Part shown: positions 34,243 to 43,048 of the stretch, piece by piece | How positions within the stretch are numbered: the first letter of the stretch is position 1 | Layout: each line of letters opens with the position of its first letter | From: DT-110 sp964342305 | Lineage (GTDB): Bacteria > Bacteroidota > Bacteroidia > Chitinophagales > Saprospiraceae | Assembly (NCBI GenBank): GCA_964342305.1 | Contig: CAYFGK010000006.1 | Span: forward strand, 1 to 64,000 | Direction: 5' to 3' | DNA: 64,000 bases | Program-made: the position numbers and the translations under genes | Notes under the pieces: model-generated | Databases searched by the model: none | What the model was told of the DNA's origin: nothing | Seen by the model: the letters and a program-made list of their open reading frames with translations, nothing else

Positions 34243-34327
34243 GATCGCAATTTTTTAAAATGCTGGAACGATAAAGATACTATAATCCCGCTACGATTCG
34301 GGAAAGCACCTCAGTTTTTAACAAAGC

Positions 34328-34507
34328 TTACGCTTCCTCTACTTCTACCAGGTGACTCACCTTATTGAGCATTCCCTGGATTTGGGGAGTTACCTCCTTC
34401 ACAACCGATTGGTTGGGTTTGCTCAGGCCCAGCGCTTTAAGGGTATCCTTTTGCTTCCTGGGACGGTCGATGATGCTTTTCACCTGCGTAATTTTCACCT
34501 TGGCCAT
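34328..34507 (-). CDS. rpmD: 50S ribosomal protein L30
   Basis: 59 residues: MAKVKITQVKSIIDRPRKQK, then TLKALGLSKPNQSV, ending VSHLVEVEEA with TAA at 34328-34330. Lies between rpsE and rplO in conserved order. Full length for the short bacterial form. Confidence 0.96.
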   Translation of the reverse strand: MAKVKITQVKSIIDRPRKQKDTLKALGLSKPNQSVVKEVTPQIQGMLNKVSHLVEVEEA

Positions 34508-34552
34508 CGTATATCGTTTATATGTAGCCGGGAACCGGTAGGGGTCCCTGGA

Positions 34553-35071
34553 TTAGCCGTTAAACAATTTTTCTACAGAGATATTGCGGGTTTTGGCAAC
34601 AGCCGCCGGGTCGCGCAACAACGACAACGCTTTGATGGTCGCTTTGACCACGTTGTGCGGGTTGGGAGATCCCTGTGATTTTGCCAATACATTGTGTACG
34701 CCGGCACTTTCCAGAACGGCACGCATCGCACCACCGGCAATTACTCCCGTACCATCACTGGCCGGTTTGATAAGCACTTTACCAGCTTTGTATTTCCCTT
34801 TGATCTCGTGGGGAATAGTCCCTTTATAGATCGGTACCTGGATCAGGTTCTTCTTGGCGTCATCCACTGCTTTGGAAATCGCTTCGGATACGTCGCGGGC
34901 CTTACCCAGACCATGACCAACGGTTCCGTTACCATCGCCCACAACCACGATAGCCGCGAAGCTGAACGTACGACCACCCTTGGTTACCTTGGCAACCCGG
35001 TTAAGCTGTACCAGCTTTTCCTTCAGTTCCGTTTCGGTTGGTTTAACTCGATTGGAGTTTCTCTTAGCCAT
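34553..35071 (-). CDS. rpsE: 30S ribosomal protein S5
   Basis: 172 residues. Decoding-fidelity protein. Double-stranded RNA-binding domain with RVAKVTKGGRTFSFAAIVVV and GDGNGTVGHGLGKARDVSEA; C-terminal part with GTGVIAGGAMRAVLESAGV. It starts 19 bases after the rplR stop. Confidence 0.97.
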   Translation of the reverse strand: MAKRNSNRVKPTETELKEKLVQLNRVAKVTKGGRTFSFAAIVVVGDGNGTVGHGLGKARDVSEAISKAVDDAKKNLIQVPIYKGTIPHEIKGKYKAGKVLIKPASDGTGVIAGGAMRAVLESAGVHNVLAKSQGSPNPHNVVKATIKALSLLRDPAAVAKTRNISVEKLFNG

Positions 35072-35090
35072 TATTCTATCGGGTTATGAT

Positions 35091-35444
35091 TTAGAAATTG
35101 AGACCACCTTCGCGGGCTCCTTCGGCGAAGGATTTCACACGGCCATGATACAAATAGCCACCCCGGTCGAATATGATCGCTTCAATATTTTCTGCTTTTG
35201 CCCGCTGGGCCAGCAGTTTTCCAGCCTCCTTAGACTGATCAGATTTATTTCCGTCGTTCGTTACTTCAGTCTCCAGAGAAGAAGCCGAAGCCAACGTTCG
35301 ACCGGAAATGTCGTCGATCAGCTGGCCGTAGATATATTTATTACTACGGTAGATGTTCAGGCGCGGCTTTTCGGCCGTACCTCTGATCTTTTGCCGCACG
35401 CGGGAATGAATCTTTTTCCGGCGTCTTGCTTTTGAAAATTGCAT
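35091..35444 (-). CDS. rplR: 50S ribosomal protein L18
   Basis: 117 residues. Binds 5S rRNA with L5. KIHSRVRQKIRGTAEKPRLN near the start and FDRGGYLYHGRVKSFAEGAREGG at the end are diagnostic. A 129-base gap with a small GAAGGA/TCCTTC stem separates it from rplF. Confidence 0.96.
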   Translation of the reverse strand: MQFSKARRRKKIHSRVRQKIRGTAEKPRLNIYRSNKYIYGQLIDDISGRTLASASSLETEVTNDGNKSDQSKEAGKLLAQRAKAENIEAIIFDRGGYLYHGRVKSFAEGAREGGLNF

Positions 35445-35573
35445 GATGCTTTAATTTTTGGCCTTAGTGAAGGAAACTGTTTCATCCTTCCCAAAACCCT
35501 TTAATGTATAGCAAAACCTGCCCAAGTACTTACCCCGCATAATATCGAAGCAGTTTAAAAGGGCATTATTCAA

Positions 35574-36128
35574 TTACTTGGCAGCAGATTTACCCTCTTT
35601 GCGGCGGATTTGTTCGCCAACAAAACGGATACCCTTGCCCTTGTACGGTTCTGGTGCCCGCAGCGAACGGATCTTCGCGGCAACCTGCCCGATAAGCTGT
35701 TTGTCGTTCGACTCTAATCGAACCACCGGCGCCTTACCTTTTTCCGTTTTGGTTTCAACCTTCACTTCGTCGGGCAGCATGAAAAAGATGGGGTGCGAGT
35801 AGCCAATGGTCAACTCGAGCATTTGTCCGGTGTTAGCGGCCCGGAAACCCACACCTACCAGCTCCAGCTCTTTGACGTATCCTTCGGAAACGCCATCGAC
35901 CAGATTCTGAATCAATGACCGGTACAAACCGTGCATAGCACGGTGGCGTTTTTGTTCCGTCGGGCGCTCGATTACCAGTTCACCATCTTCCGTTTTGATG
36001 ATCAGATCGGGATCGATCTGTTGACTGAGTTCTCCTTTCGGTCCTTTAACCGTAACGAGGTTGCCTTTGCTGACATTTACGTCCACTCCTTTAGGCAATG
36101 TGATCGGAGCTTTTCCTATCCTAGACAT
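35574..36128 (-). CDS. rplF: 50S ribosomal protein L6
   Basis: 184 residues. Two L6 domains; start MSRIGKAPITLPKGVDVNV, end PEPYKGKGIRFVGEQIRRKEGKSAAK with the usual GKGI motif. Near the GTPase-associated centre. Follows rpsH by 28 bases. Confidence 0.97.
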   Translation of the reverse strand: MSRIGKAPITLPKGVDVNVSKGNLVTVKGPKGELSQQIDPDLIIKTEDGELVIERPTEQKRHRAMHGLYRSLIQNLVDGVSEGYVKELELVGVGFRAANTGQMLELTIGYSHPIFFMLPDEVKVETKTEKGKAPVVRLESNDKQLIGQVAAKIRSLRAPEPYKGKGIRFVGEQIRRKEGKSAAK

Positions 36129-36156
36129 TATTCTGCGGTTTGGAGATGGTTAACAA

Positions 36157-36567
36157 TTAGTATACGTAGCACAGCAATTCACCACCGATGTGCTCCGAAC
36201 GAGCCTGCTTGTCGGTCATAAGTCCCCGTGACGTTGAAATGATGGCAACCCCCAGGCCATTGATGATTCGAGGGAGTTCATCAGCTTTAGCGTATTTACG
36301 CAGACCAGGACGGCTGATACGGCCCAATTGACGAATAACCGGATTCTTGGTGCCGGGTTCGTATTTCAATGCGATCTTGATTACACCTTGTCCTCCTTTT
36401 CCCGCTTCGTCATCAAATTTGTACTTCAGGATGAAGCCCTGGTCGTACAGAATTTCCGTAATCGACTTTTTCAGCTTGGAGGCAGGAATTTCGACAACGC
36501 GATGCCCTGCTTGCTGCGCGTTGCGTACACGCGTCAGGTAATCTGCTATAGGATCATTAACTGCCAT
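36157..36567 (-). CDS. rpsH: 30S ribosomal protein S8
   Basis: 136 residues. DPIADYLTRVRNAQQAGHR start; STSRGLMTDKQARSEHIGGELLCYVY end. Central-domain assembly protein; in E. coli it also represses the spc operon. I see no obvious copy of its rRNA site near rplE. Confidence 0.97.
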   Translation of the reverse strand: MAVNDPIADYLTRVRNAQQAGHRVVEIPASKLKKSITEILYDQGFILKYKFDDEAGKGGQGVIKIALKYEPGTKNPVIRQLGRISRPGLRKYAKADELPRIINGLGVAIISTSRGLMTDKQARSEHIGGELLCYVY

Positions 36568-36647
36568 TATACAATGGGTTGCGTCGGCCGGTTTTCCGGT
36601 AGTTTACTCGGTATCCGGAACCTGACCAACGGTTTATTAAAATATGC

Positions 36648-36917
36648 TTACCAACTTGCTTTGGTGACACCCGGAATCTTGCCCTCCAAGGCCATCTCGC
36701 GAAACTTCACCCGGCAAATGCCGAACTGACGCATGTATCCTTTCGGACGTCCGGTCAGCTTACACCGATTGTGCAGGCGAATCGGATTGGAGTTACGGGG
36801 CAGTTTGTCGAGTTCGTCCCAGCGGCCTTCTTCTTTGAGCTGCTTACGCAGTTCGGCGTACTTTGCCACCATGCGTTCGCGTTTCTTTTCCCGAGCAATG
36901 ACTGATTTCCTTGCCAT
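36648..36917 (-). CDS. rpsN: 30S ribosomal protein S14, zinc-free type
   Basis: 89 residues, the longer C-minus form: MARKSVIAREKKRERMVAKY, LPRNSNPIRLHNRCKLTGRP, and no CxxC pairs. Many bacteria use the 61-residue zinc form in this position. Starts 8 bases after rplE. Confidence 0.97.
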   Translation of the reverse strand: MARKSVIAREKKRERMVAKYAELRKQLKEEGRWDELDKLPRNSNPIRLHNRCKLTGRPKGYMRQFGICRVKFREMALEGKIPGVTKASW

Positions 36918-36925
36918 GGTATCTG

Positions 36926-37483
36926 TTATTTATTCTGATTTTTAAATGGTAGCCCCAATCCTTTCAGAAGGGCCAGTGCTTCGGCGTCCGTCTTGGCGGT
37001 CGTCACGAAGGTTACATCCATACCGGTAATACGGCTTACCTTATCCAGATCGATCTCCGGAAAGATGATGTGTTCCGTAATACCCATGGAATAGTTACCG
37101 CGGCCATCGAAACTCTTATCATTGATTCCCCGGAAGTCACGTACCCGTGGCAACGCCACTGAGATCAGGCGATCGAGGAAATCATACATGCGCTCGCGGC
37201 GCAGGGTTACACGGGTACCGATAGTCATACCATCGCGCAACTTAAAGTTAGAGATCGATTTGCGGGCGCGGGTAGGAACGGCTTTTTGGCCGGCGACCAT
37301 CGACATTTCGTTGATCGAAGTATCTACCAGTTTTTTATCCTGAGTGGCTTCGCCAATACCCTGGTTCAGGCTGATCTTCACCAGGCGGGGCACTTCCATA
37401 ATAGAACCGTATTGGAACTGCTCCATCAGAGCAGGGACCACTTCCTCCCGATATTTCTTTTGAAGTCTTGGTACGTAGCTCAT
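36926..37483 (-). CDS. rplE: 50S ribosomal protein L5
   Basis: 185 residues. 5S rRNA-binding protein that contacts the P-site tRNA. VPRLVKISLNQGIGEATQD, RARKSISNFKLRDGMTIGTRV and GRGNYSMGITEHIIFPEID are diagnostic. Its ATG shares the A of the rplX TAA (TAATG), indicating translational coupling. Confidence 0.97.
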   Translation of the reverse strand: MSYVPRLQKKYREEVVPALMEQFQYGSIMEVPRLVKISLNQGIGEATQDKKLVDTSINEMSMVAGQKAVPTRARKSISNFKLRDGMTIGTRVTLRRERMYDFLDRLISVALPRVRDFRGINDKSFDGRGNYSMGITEHIIFPEIDLDKVSRITGMDVTFVTTAKTDAEALALLKGLGLPFKNQNK

Positions 37484-37839
37484 TAGTTGATAATTTCTCC
37501 GGATTTTTTAGAATAGCGGACTACTTGCCCGTCTTCGTTCTTCTTACGGCCAACGCGCGTGGGCTCACCGGTTTTCGGATCGACCAACATCAGATTGGAC
37601 AAGTGAATGGAAGCCGGTACCTCCTGGATACCACCCTGGCTGTCGGGTGTTGGCTTTTGGTGCTTTTTCACCATATTCACCTGATCAACGATGGCGCGGT
37701 TCTGATCGGGAAACACTTCCAGTACTTCCCGTGACTTATCCAGATCTTTATAGGCTCCGGAAATGACCACCACTTTATCCCCTTTCTTGATCTTCAGTTT
37801 CGGGGCGAAGCGCTTCTGATTATTAGATTTATTAGCCAT
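37483..37839 (-). CDS. rplX: 50S ribosomal protein L24
   Basis: 118 residues, slightly longer than E. coli L24 (104). KOW motif in KIKKGDKVVVISGAYKDLDKS. One of the first proteins in large-subunit assembly. It overlaps rplE by one base. Confidence 0.96.
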   Translation of the reverse strand: MANKSNNQKRFAPKLKIKKGDKVVVISGAYKDLDKSREVLEVFPDQNRAIVDQVNMVKKHQKPTPDSQGGIQEVPASIHLSNLMLVDPKTGEPTRVGRKKNEDGQVVRYSKKSGEIIN

Positions 37840-37893
37840 TGTTAGCTCATTAGTACAGCAACCGATTTCCGACCGGTGCTGTGTTATACAATG

Positions 37894-38262
37894 TTAGAGG
37901 ACCTCTGGTGCCAGCGATACAATACGCATGTAATCGCGCTCGCGCAATTCACGGGCAACTGGTCCAAAAATACGCGTACCACGAGGCTCATCGGCAGCGT
38001 TGAGCAGTACGCAGGCATTATCGTCGAACCGGATGTAGGAACCATCACGGCGACGAATCTCTTTCTTGGTACGGACGATCACGGCCTTGGAAACAGAACC
38101 TTTCTTGACTCCGCCACCCGGTGAAGAATCTTTCACCGACACGACAATGGTGTCACCGATGGAGGCGTAGCGACGCTTGGAACCTCCCAACACGCGAATA
38201 CACAGTACTTCTTTCGCTCCACTGTTATCCGCTACTCGTAAACGGGACTCTTGTTGAATCAT
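37894..38262 (-). CDS. rplN: 50S ribosomal protein L14
   Basis: 122 residues, full length. MIQQESRLRVADNSGAKEVL start, VIVRTKKEIRRRDGSYIRFD centre and the GTRIFGPVARELRE motif are typical. Intersubunit bridge protein. Confidence 0.98.
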   Translation of the reverse strand: MIQQESRLRVADNSGAKEVLCIRVLGGSKRRYASIGDTIVVSVKDSSPGGGVKKGSVSKAVIVRTKKEIRRRDGSYIRFDDNACVLLNAADEPRGTRIFGPVARELRERDYMRIVSLAPEVL

Positions 38263-38334
38263 GACGCCTAATATTTTTTAGAGGATTATACCACATCCCC
38301 TCACCGGGGCCGGGCAAATCGTAAAGTCAGCAAA

Positions 38335-38592
38335 TTATTTAGCTCGTTCGAGGATCTCGACCAAACGCCAGCGCTTGCGCTTACTCAACGGACGTGTCTC
38401 CATGATCCGGACAGTATCCCCTTCGTTGCAGGAGTTCTGCTCGTCGTGCGCTACGAGTTTAGTGGTCTTCTTCACGTATTTTCCATAAATAGGGTGACGC
38501 AGGCGACGTTCAACAAGTACCGTGATGGTCTTGTCCATTTTATTGCTGGCTACAACCCCAGTTCTGGATTTCCTTAGATTTCTTTCTACCAT
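38335..38592 (-). CDS. rpsQ: 30S ribosomal protein S17
   Basis: 85 residues. RNLRKSRTGVVASNKMDKTI, then HPIYGKYVKKTTKLVAHDE and DTVRIMETRPLSKRKRWRLV. Follows rpmC by 75 bases. Confidence 0.97.
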   Translation of the reverse strand: MVERNLRKSRTGVVASNKMDKTITVLVERRLRHPIYGKYVKKTTKLVAHDEQNSCNEGDTVRIMETRPLSKRKRWRLVEILERAK

Positions 38593-38667
38593 GGTTATTG
38601 ATTTGCAAGCCGCAACGGTTCTGGACTACCTACCTGGGCACCCAGCCTGTTGCGCGTGTTGCGAAAC

Positions 38668-38931
38668 TTATTTTTTACGACGTCTTCTCGAACGCAGTTT
38701 CTTGCGATTAGCAATAGTTTCCGCATCGGCCTGATCGAGCTCGCGGCGACGAATCTCCGTTTTCAAACGAGCCAGGTCGCGACGTACTTCACGCAAAACA
38801 AGCGGGTTCTCAAGCCCCTTAATGGCGTGGTCAAACTTCAGCTTTTTAAATTGTGCTTCCGTCTGATCCAACTCGCTCTGCAGATCGGCATCCGAATACT
38901 CCTGTAGTTCCAGGTATTTCTTTGTTGCCAT
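38668..38931 (-). CDS. rpmC: 50S ribosomal protein L29
   Basis: 87 residues from the ATG at 38931 (MATKKYLELQEYSDADLQ). A TTG four codons upstream is less likely. Longer than the usual 63-70 because of the spaced N-terminus and a basic tail (RKKLRSRRRRKK). Core signature NPLVLREVRRDLARLKTEI. L29 sits at the exit tunnel and helps dock the signal recognition particle and trigger factor. Confidence 0.94.
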   Translation of the reverse strand: MATKKYLELQEYSDADLQSELDQTEAQFKKLKFDHAIKGLENPLVLREVRRDLARLKTEIRRRELDQADAETIANRKKLRSRRRRKK

Positions 38932-39025
38932 GATGTTGGACAATTAATGGATCTAAAAATATATTCTACCGGAAGCAGATTGGGGCCCGCGAACAGACCT
39001 AATATCTCGCTTCCTCAACGTATGC

Positions 39026-39445
39026 TTATCCAGCGTAATCAGGACGTACCACAAACTTGCAACGGACCGGAAGCTTCTGAGCTGCCAGGCGCAATGCCTC
39101 CTGAGCTACTTCCTCCGATACACCGTCAATCTCAAACAATACGCGGCCGGGTTTGACCTCAGCTACGTAATGGTCGAGAGCACCTTTACCTTTACCCATC
39201 CGTACCTCCTGCGGCTTGGCCGTAATCGGTTTGTCCGGGAAAATGCGGATCCAGGTCTTCCCCTCACGTTTCATGAAACGCGTCATTGCAATACGAGCAG
39301 CTTCGATCTGGCGGTTGGTAATCCGGCCGCCATCCATTGTCTTCAGCGCAAAATCTCCGAAAGAAATCTTGCTGCCTCGGTGCGCCAGGCCTTTGTTTCT
39401 GCCCTTCTGCTGCTTGCGGTATTTTGTTCTTTTTGGTTGTAACAT
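39026..39445 (-). CDS. rplP: 50S ribosomal protein L16
   Basis: 139 residues. MLQPKRTKYRKQQKGRNKG, then PDKPITAKPQEVRMGKGKG and EVKPGRVLFEIDGV are diagnostic. A-site protein. A 98-base gap with a promoter-like box lies upstream. Confidence 0.97.
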   Translation of the reverse strand: MLQPKRTKYRKQQKGRNKGLAHRGSKISFGDFALKTMDGGRITNRQIEAARIAMTRFMKREGKTWIRIFPDKPITAKPQEVRMGKGKGALDHYVAEVKPGRVLFEIDGVSEEVAQEALRLAAQKLPVRCKFVVRPDYAG

Positions 39446-39515
39446 TACTCTCGTATTTGAAAGCCTTTCAAATAATTAAGGGGCCGGGACCCTTTCCTCT
39501 CTGAAAAAAGCCCGG

Positions 39516-39523
39516 CAAAGGTA
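39516..39523 (-). promoter_or_regulatory. Possible internal promoter box before rplP (TACCTTTG)
   Basis: A minus-strand TAnnTTTG match 71 bases before the rplP ATG, with TTTG 14 bases further upstream, the same odd spacing as before infA. It lies in one of the wider superoperon gaps. Confidence 0.3.
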
Positions 39524-39543
39524 CGGCATTTATCCGACAAATT

Positions 39544-40266
39544 CTAGCGGCGGCGTTGGTTTCTTCCTCCGCCACGTCGGCCACCTCCGCGGCCTCCTTT
39601 GTCTTTGGGCTTCATGCCCGCATGGGGAGACAAATCGCGCTTACCCAATACTTCACCTTTGCAGATCCATACTTTTACCCCAATGATACCGTAAATGGTC
39701 TGTGCTTCGTACAGCGCATAGTCGATATCCGCCCGGAACGTGTGCAATGGCACGCGGCCTTGCTTGAACTCCTCCGTACGAGCCATATCGGCACCGTTCA
39801 AACGACCGGCAATACGGATCTTGATACCCTCGGCACCAGCACGCATCGTCGATTGAATAGCCATCTTGGTAGCGCGACGGAAATTGATCCGTGCTTCCAA
39901 TTGCTTCCCGACAGACTCGGCTACGATGTTGGCATCCAATTCAGGCTTGCGGATCTCCATGATGTTGATCTGGACGTCCTTACCCGTCAGTTTTTTCAAC
40001 TCTTCCCGGATGCGGTCCACTTCCGAACCACCTTTACCGATGATGATACCCGGACGAGATGTATGAATAGTTACGGTAATGCGCTTCAGCGTACGTTCGA
40101 TGATGATGCGGGCAATACCACCCTTAGCAACCCGCGCTTTCAAGTACTTGCGGATCTTTTCATCTTCGACCACTTTATCACCGAAGTCCTTTCCTCCAAA
40201 CCAGTTGGATTCCCAGCCACGGATGATCCCTAAGCGATTGCCGATTGGATTTGTCTTCTGACCCAT
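39544..40266 (-). CDS. rpsC: 30S ribosomal protein S3
   Basis: 240 residues. MGQKTNPIGNRLGIIRGWES start, KH domain with RPGIIIGKGGSEVDRIREEL, and the C-terminal domain to GVKVWICKGEVLG. It ends in an Arg/Gly tail (GGRGGGRRGGGRNQRRR). Part of the mRNA entry tunnel helicase. Confidence 0.97.
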   Translation of the reverse strand: MGQKTNPIGNRLGIIRGWESNWFGGKDFGDKVVEDEKIRKYLKARVAKGGIARIIIERTLKRITVTIHTSRPGIIIGKGGSEVDRIREELKKLTGKDVQINIMEIRKPELDANIVAESVGKQLEARINFRRATKMAIQSTMRAGAEGIKIRIAGRLNGADMARTEEFKQGRVPLHTFRADIDYALYEAQTIYGIIGVKVWICKGEVLGKRDLSPHAGMKPKDKGGRGGGRRGGGRNQRRR

Positions 40267-40294
40267 GTTATGTGGTATGAATATTTAATTAATC

Positions 40295-40711
40295 TTATTC
40301 GTCTTCTTCGGTTGTAACTTCTTCAACCTCAGCTATATCGTCGGCCGTTTCATCCTGTTCAACCGGAATGCGGTTCTCTACGATCAAGGTCACGTGGTTA
40401 GTGCGCTTGCGAATCCGGTGTGCCCGTCCGTGCGGTGCCGGGCGGAAACGCTTCAGCATAGAACCTTCATCACAGAAGGCGGTCTTTACGTACAAATCGT
40501 AGTCTTCCGCATTTTCCAGTCCACCCAATTTGTGCTCCCAGTTGGCAATTGCCGACATCAGCAATTTCTCCAGCCAGCCAGCTGCTTCTTTCTTGGTGAA
40601 CCGCAGGATGGAAAGGGCCTCGTCAATGTCCTTACCGCGGATATTGTCGACCACCAAACGCATTTTGCGGGCCGACATCGGAACGTTTTTGAGTTTTGCT
40701 ACTGCTTCCAT
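40295..40711 (-). CDS. rplV: 50S ribosomal protein L22
   Basis: 138 residues from the ATG at 40711 (MEAVAKLKNVPMSARKMRL), which lines up with the E. coli N-terminus. The frame also has an ATG at 40735. Core motifs ALSILRFTKKEAAGWLEKLL and AHRIRKRTNHVTLIV. An acidic tail (DETADDIAEVEEVTTEEDE) is extra. Lines the exit tunnel. Confidence 0.95.
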   Translation of the reverse strand: MEAVAKLKNVPMSARKMRLVVDNIRGKDIDEALSILRFTKKEAAGWLEKLLMSAIANWEHKLGGLENAEDYDLYVKTAFCDEGSMLKRFRPAPHGRAHRIRKRTNHVTLIVENRIPVEQDETADDIAEVEEVTTEEDE

Positions 40712-40761
40712 GTCCTTAGTTATAAGGCGTACCATCCGGTACGCCGGCTCAACAATTCGAT

Positions 40762-41025
40762 TTAACGGTTACCGGTATGGCCTTTAAAGCTGCGAGTTGG
40801 TGCAAATTCACCAAGCTTGTGCCCAACCATGTTTTCGGTAACAAATACCGGAACAAATGTCTTTCCGTTGTGAACCGCAATGGTTTCACCGACCATGTCC
40901 GGAATGATCATAGAAGAACGCGACCAGGTCTTGATGACCGTCTTCTTCTTAGATTCTTTCGCCTTCTCTACTTTCGTGAGCAACTTATGGAAGACGTAAG
41001 GCCCTTTTTTAATTGATCTTGCCAT
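40762..41025 (-). CDS. rpsS: 30S ribosomal protein S19
   Basis: 87 residues. MARSIKKGPYVFHKLLTKVE, TWSRSSMIIPDMVGETIAVH and GHKLGEFAPTRSFKGH are diagnostic. Small-subunit head protein. Confidence 0.97.
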   Translation of the reverse strand: MARSIKKGPYVFHKLLTKVEKAKESKKKTVIKTWSRSSMIIPDMVGETIAVHNGKTFVPVFVTENMVGHKLGEFAPTRSFKGHTGNR

Positions 41026-41100
41026 GATTATTTGGATTTAAGGAGCGAGGCTACTGGTCAAATCAACGCAGGTTCCCCGTGCCTTTTCATCTGTTAATGA

Positions 41101-41931
41101 TTATTTGCGCTTCTTCTTACGACTGATGATCATCTTATCGCTAAACTTCTTGGGTTTACGCGTCTTCAGACCCTTAGCAGCCTGTCCGTTACGGCTACGG
41201 GGGTGCCCACCGGAGGCACGACCTTCACCACCACCCATCGGGTGATCTACCGGGTTCATGGCTACACCTCGTACGCGAGGACGACGACCCAACCAACGCT
41301 TGCGACCGGCCTTACCAAGAACTACCAGACCGTGGTCGGCATTCGACGTCGTTCCGATCGTCGCTTTGCACGTTTGCAACACGCGGCGAACTTCACCAGA
41401 AGGCAATTTCACAATAGCGTATTTTCCTTCACGGCCCATCAGCACACCGTAAGTACCGGCGCTGCGTGCCAGAGAAGCTCCCTTTCCGGGACGCATTTCA
41501 ATGGCGTGAACCGTAGAACCAAGCGGAATCTCGCTCAGATACATAGCGTTACCAGTGACGGGAGCAACACCCTTGCCGGATTGGATCTCATCACCTACTT
41601 TCAGACCGTCGGGAGCGATGATATATCGCTTCTCACCGTCGGTGTACTCTACCAGGGCGATGAACGCCGTGCGGTTCGGATCGTATTCGATCGTCTTAAC
41701 CGTTGCGGCCATACCCTCTTTGTCGCGGCGGAAATCAATTACACGGTAGCGACGCTTATGGCCACCACCACGATTCCGCATGGTCATTTTACCGGTACGG
41801 CTACGGCCACCTGTTCTCTTCTGAGGGGCCAACAAGCTTTTTTCCGGCTTATCCGTAGTCACCTGAGTGAAGGTGTTACTCATTCGGGTCCGCAAACCCG
41901 GAGTTACTGGACTGTGCTTTCTAACTGGCAT
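41101..41931 (-). CDS. rplB: 50S ribosomal protein L2
   Basis: 276 residues from the ATG at 41931 (MPVRKHSPVTPGLRTRMS), matching the family start; seven more codons upstream have none. GGGHKRRYRVIDFRRDKEG and the C-terminal MNPVDHPMGGGEGRASGGHP, with the histidine needed for peptidyl transfer, are intact. Confidence 0.97.
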   Translation of the reverse strand: MPVRKHSPVTPGLRTRMSNTFTQVTTDKPEKSLLAPQKRTGGRSRTGKMTMRNRGGGHKRRYRVIDFRRDKEGMAATVKTIEYDPNRTAFIALVEYTDGEKRYIIAPDGLKVGDEIQSGKGVAPVTGNAMYLSEIPLGSTVHAIEMRPGKGASLARSAGTYGVLMGREGKYAIVKLPSGEVRRVLQTCKATIGTTSNADHGLVVLGKAGRKRWLGRRPRVRGVAMNPVDHPMGGGEGRASGGHPRSRNGQAAKGLKTRKPKKFSDKMIISRKKKRK

Positions 41932-42023
41932 GGTATTGGTTTTGTGGTTCATCGCCGGCTGAGTAAAACCATGCGCTACTCCCGACCCGAACCTTGATAA
42001 AATGTGTTTCTAACGATCGGTGC

Positions 42024-42323
42024 TTACAGGTCGCCGAAGAAGTCGATCTCTTCCCCTTCGTTGAGGGTAATGATCGCTTTCTTAAATGCTGATTTGCGGC
42101 CCTGCAAAATACCCGACTTGGTGGAACGGCTTACGAAACGCCCCGGCATAATCAGGGTGCGTACGTTCTCCACGGATACGCTGTACATATCCTCCACTGC
42201 GTTCTTAATCTCGATCTTGTTCGCACGCTTATCGACCACGAACGTGTACTTGTTCTGATCCTCCGAGAGGGTTTCCGACTTCTCCGTGATCAGCGGCTTG
42301 ATCAGTATGTTCTTCTTTGCCAT
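42024..42323 (-). CDS. rplW: 50S ribosomal protein L23
   Basis: 99 residues. ILIKPLITEKSETLSEDQNK start and VDKRANKIEIKNAVEDMYSV core. Exit-tunnel docking site for trigger factor and SRP. Confidence 0.97.
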   Translation of the reverse strand: MAKKNILIKPLITEKSETLSEDQNKYTFVVDKRANKIEIKNAVEDMYSVSVENVRTLIMPGRFVSRSTKSGILQGRKSAFKKAIITLNEGEEIDFFGDL

Positions 42324-42370
42324 ATCACTTAGTTTATGATCCGGTGGCAGTCATGCCACTCTCAGGACCC

Positions 42371-42997
42371 TTAGGCCATGGATTCTTTAATTTTATCGAT
42401 AGCGCCCTCCGACAGGATCAGTGACCCTGCGTTCAGGATGTCGTAGGTGTTCAGATCCGATACGCGAACGACGTTTGATTTCTTCAGGTTCCGGCTCGAC
42501 AGGTAGAGCGTCTTTTCGTGGTCAACCGTTACCAGGAGTGACTTGGTATCCTTCACCTTCAGGGCATCCAGAATATTGACGTACTCCTTGGTTTTGGGCG
42601 ACTCAAACGAGAAATCTTCAACGACCACGATCTCACCGGCACTGGCTTTACCCGACAGGGCTGACAAGCGAGCCAGGCGCTTCACTTTCTTGTTCAGGCG
42701 CAGGCCGTAGTTGCGCGGACGAGGGCCGAAGATACGTCCACCACCGCGAAAGATGGGGTTTTTGATATCACCGGCACGGGCTGTACCCGTTCCCTTCTGG
42801 CGCTTGATCTTGCGGGTAGAGCCCGCAACTTCGTTCCGCTCTTTTGATTTATGCGTACCCTGGCGCTGGTTAGCCAGATATTGTTTTACCGCGAGATATA
42901 CCGCGTGCTCGTTGGGCTCGATTCCAAAGATATCCTCCGGCAACTCCACGTCGCGTCCGGTAGGCTGACCCTGGATATTTACTACTTCGAGTTTCAT
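42371..42997 (-). CDS. rplD: 50S ribosomal protein L4
   Basis: 208 residues. The tunnel loop TRKIKRQKGTGTARAGDIKN and RIFGPRPRNYGLRLNKKVKR are typical. In E. coli L4 also represses the S10 operon through the leader; see the structured gap at 43670-43886. Confidence 0.97.
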   Translation of the reverse strand: MKLEVVNIQGQPTGRDVELPEDIFGIEPNEHAVYLAVKQYLANQRQGTHKSKERNEVAGSTRKIKRQKGTGTARAGDIKNPIFRGGGRIFGPRPRNYGLRLNKKVKRLARLSALSGKASAGEIVVVEDFSFESPKTKEYVNILDALKVKDTKSLLVTVDHEKTLYLSSRNLKKSNVVRVSDLNTYDILNAGSLILSEGAIDKIKESMA

Positions 42998-43048
42998 TGC
43001 TTACTCTTTTAGTGAAACTCCACCGCGGGGCAGAGATTCATGAATAGA

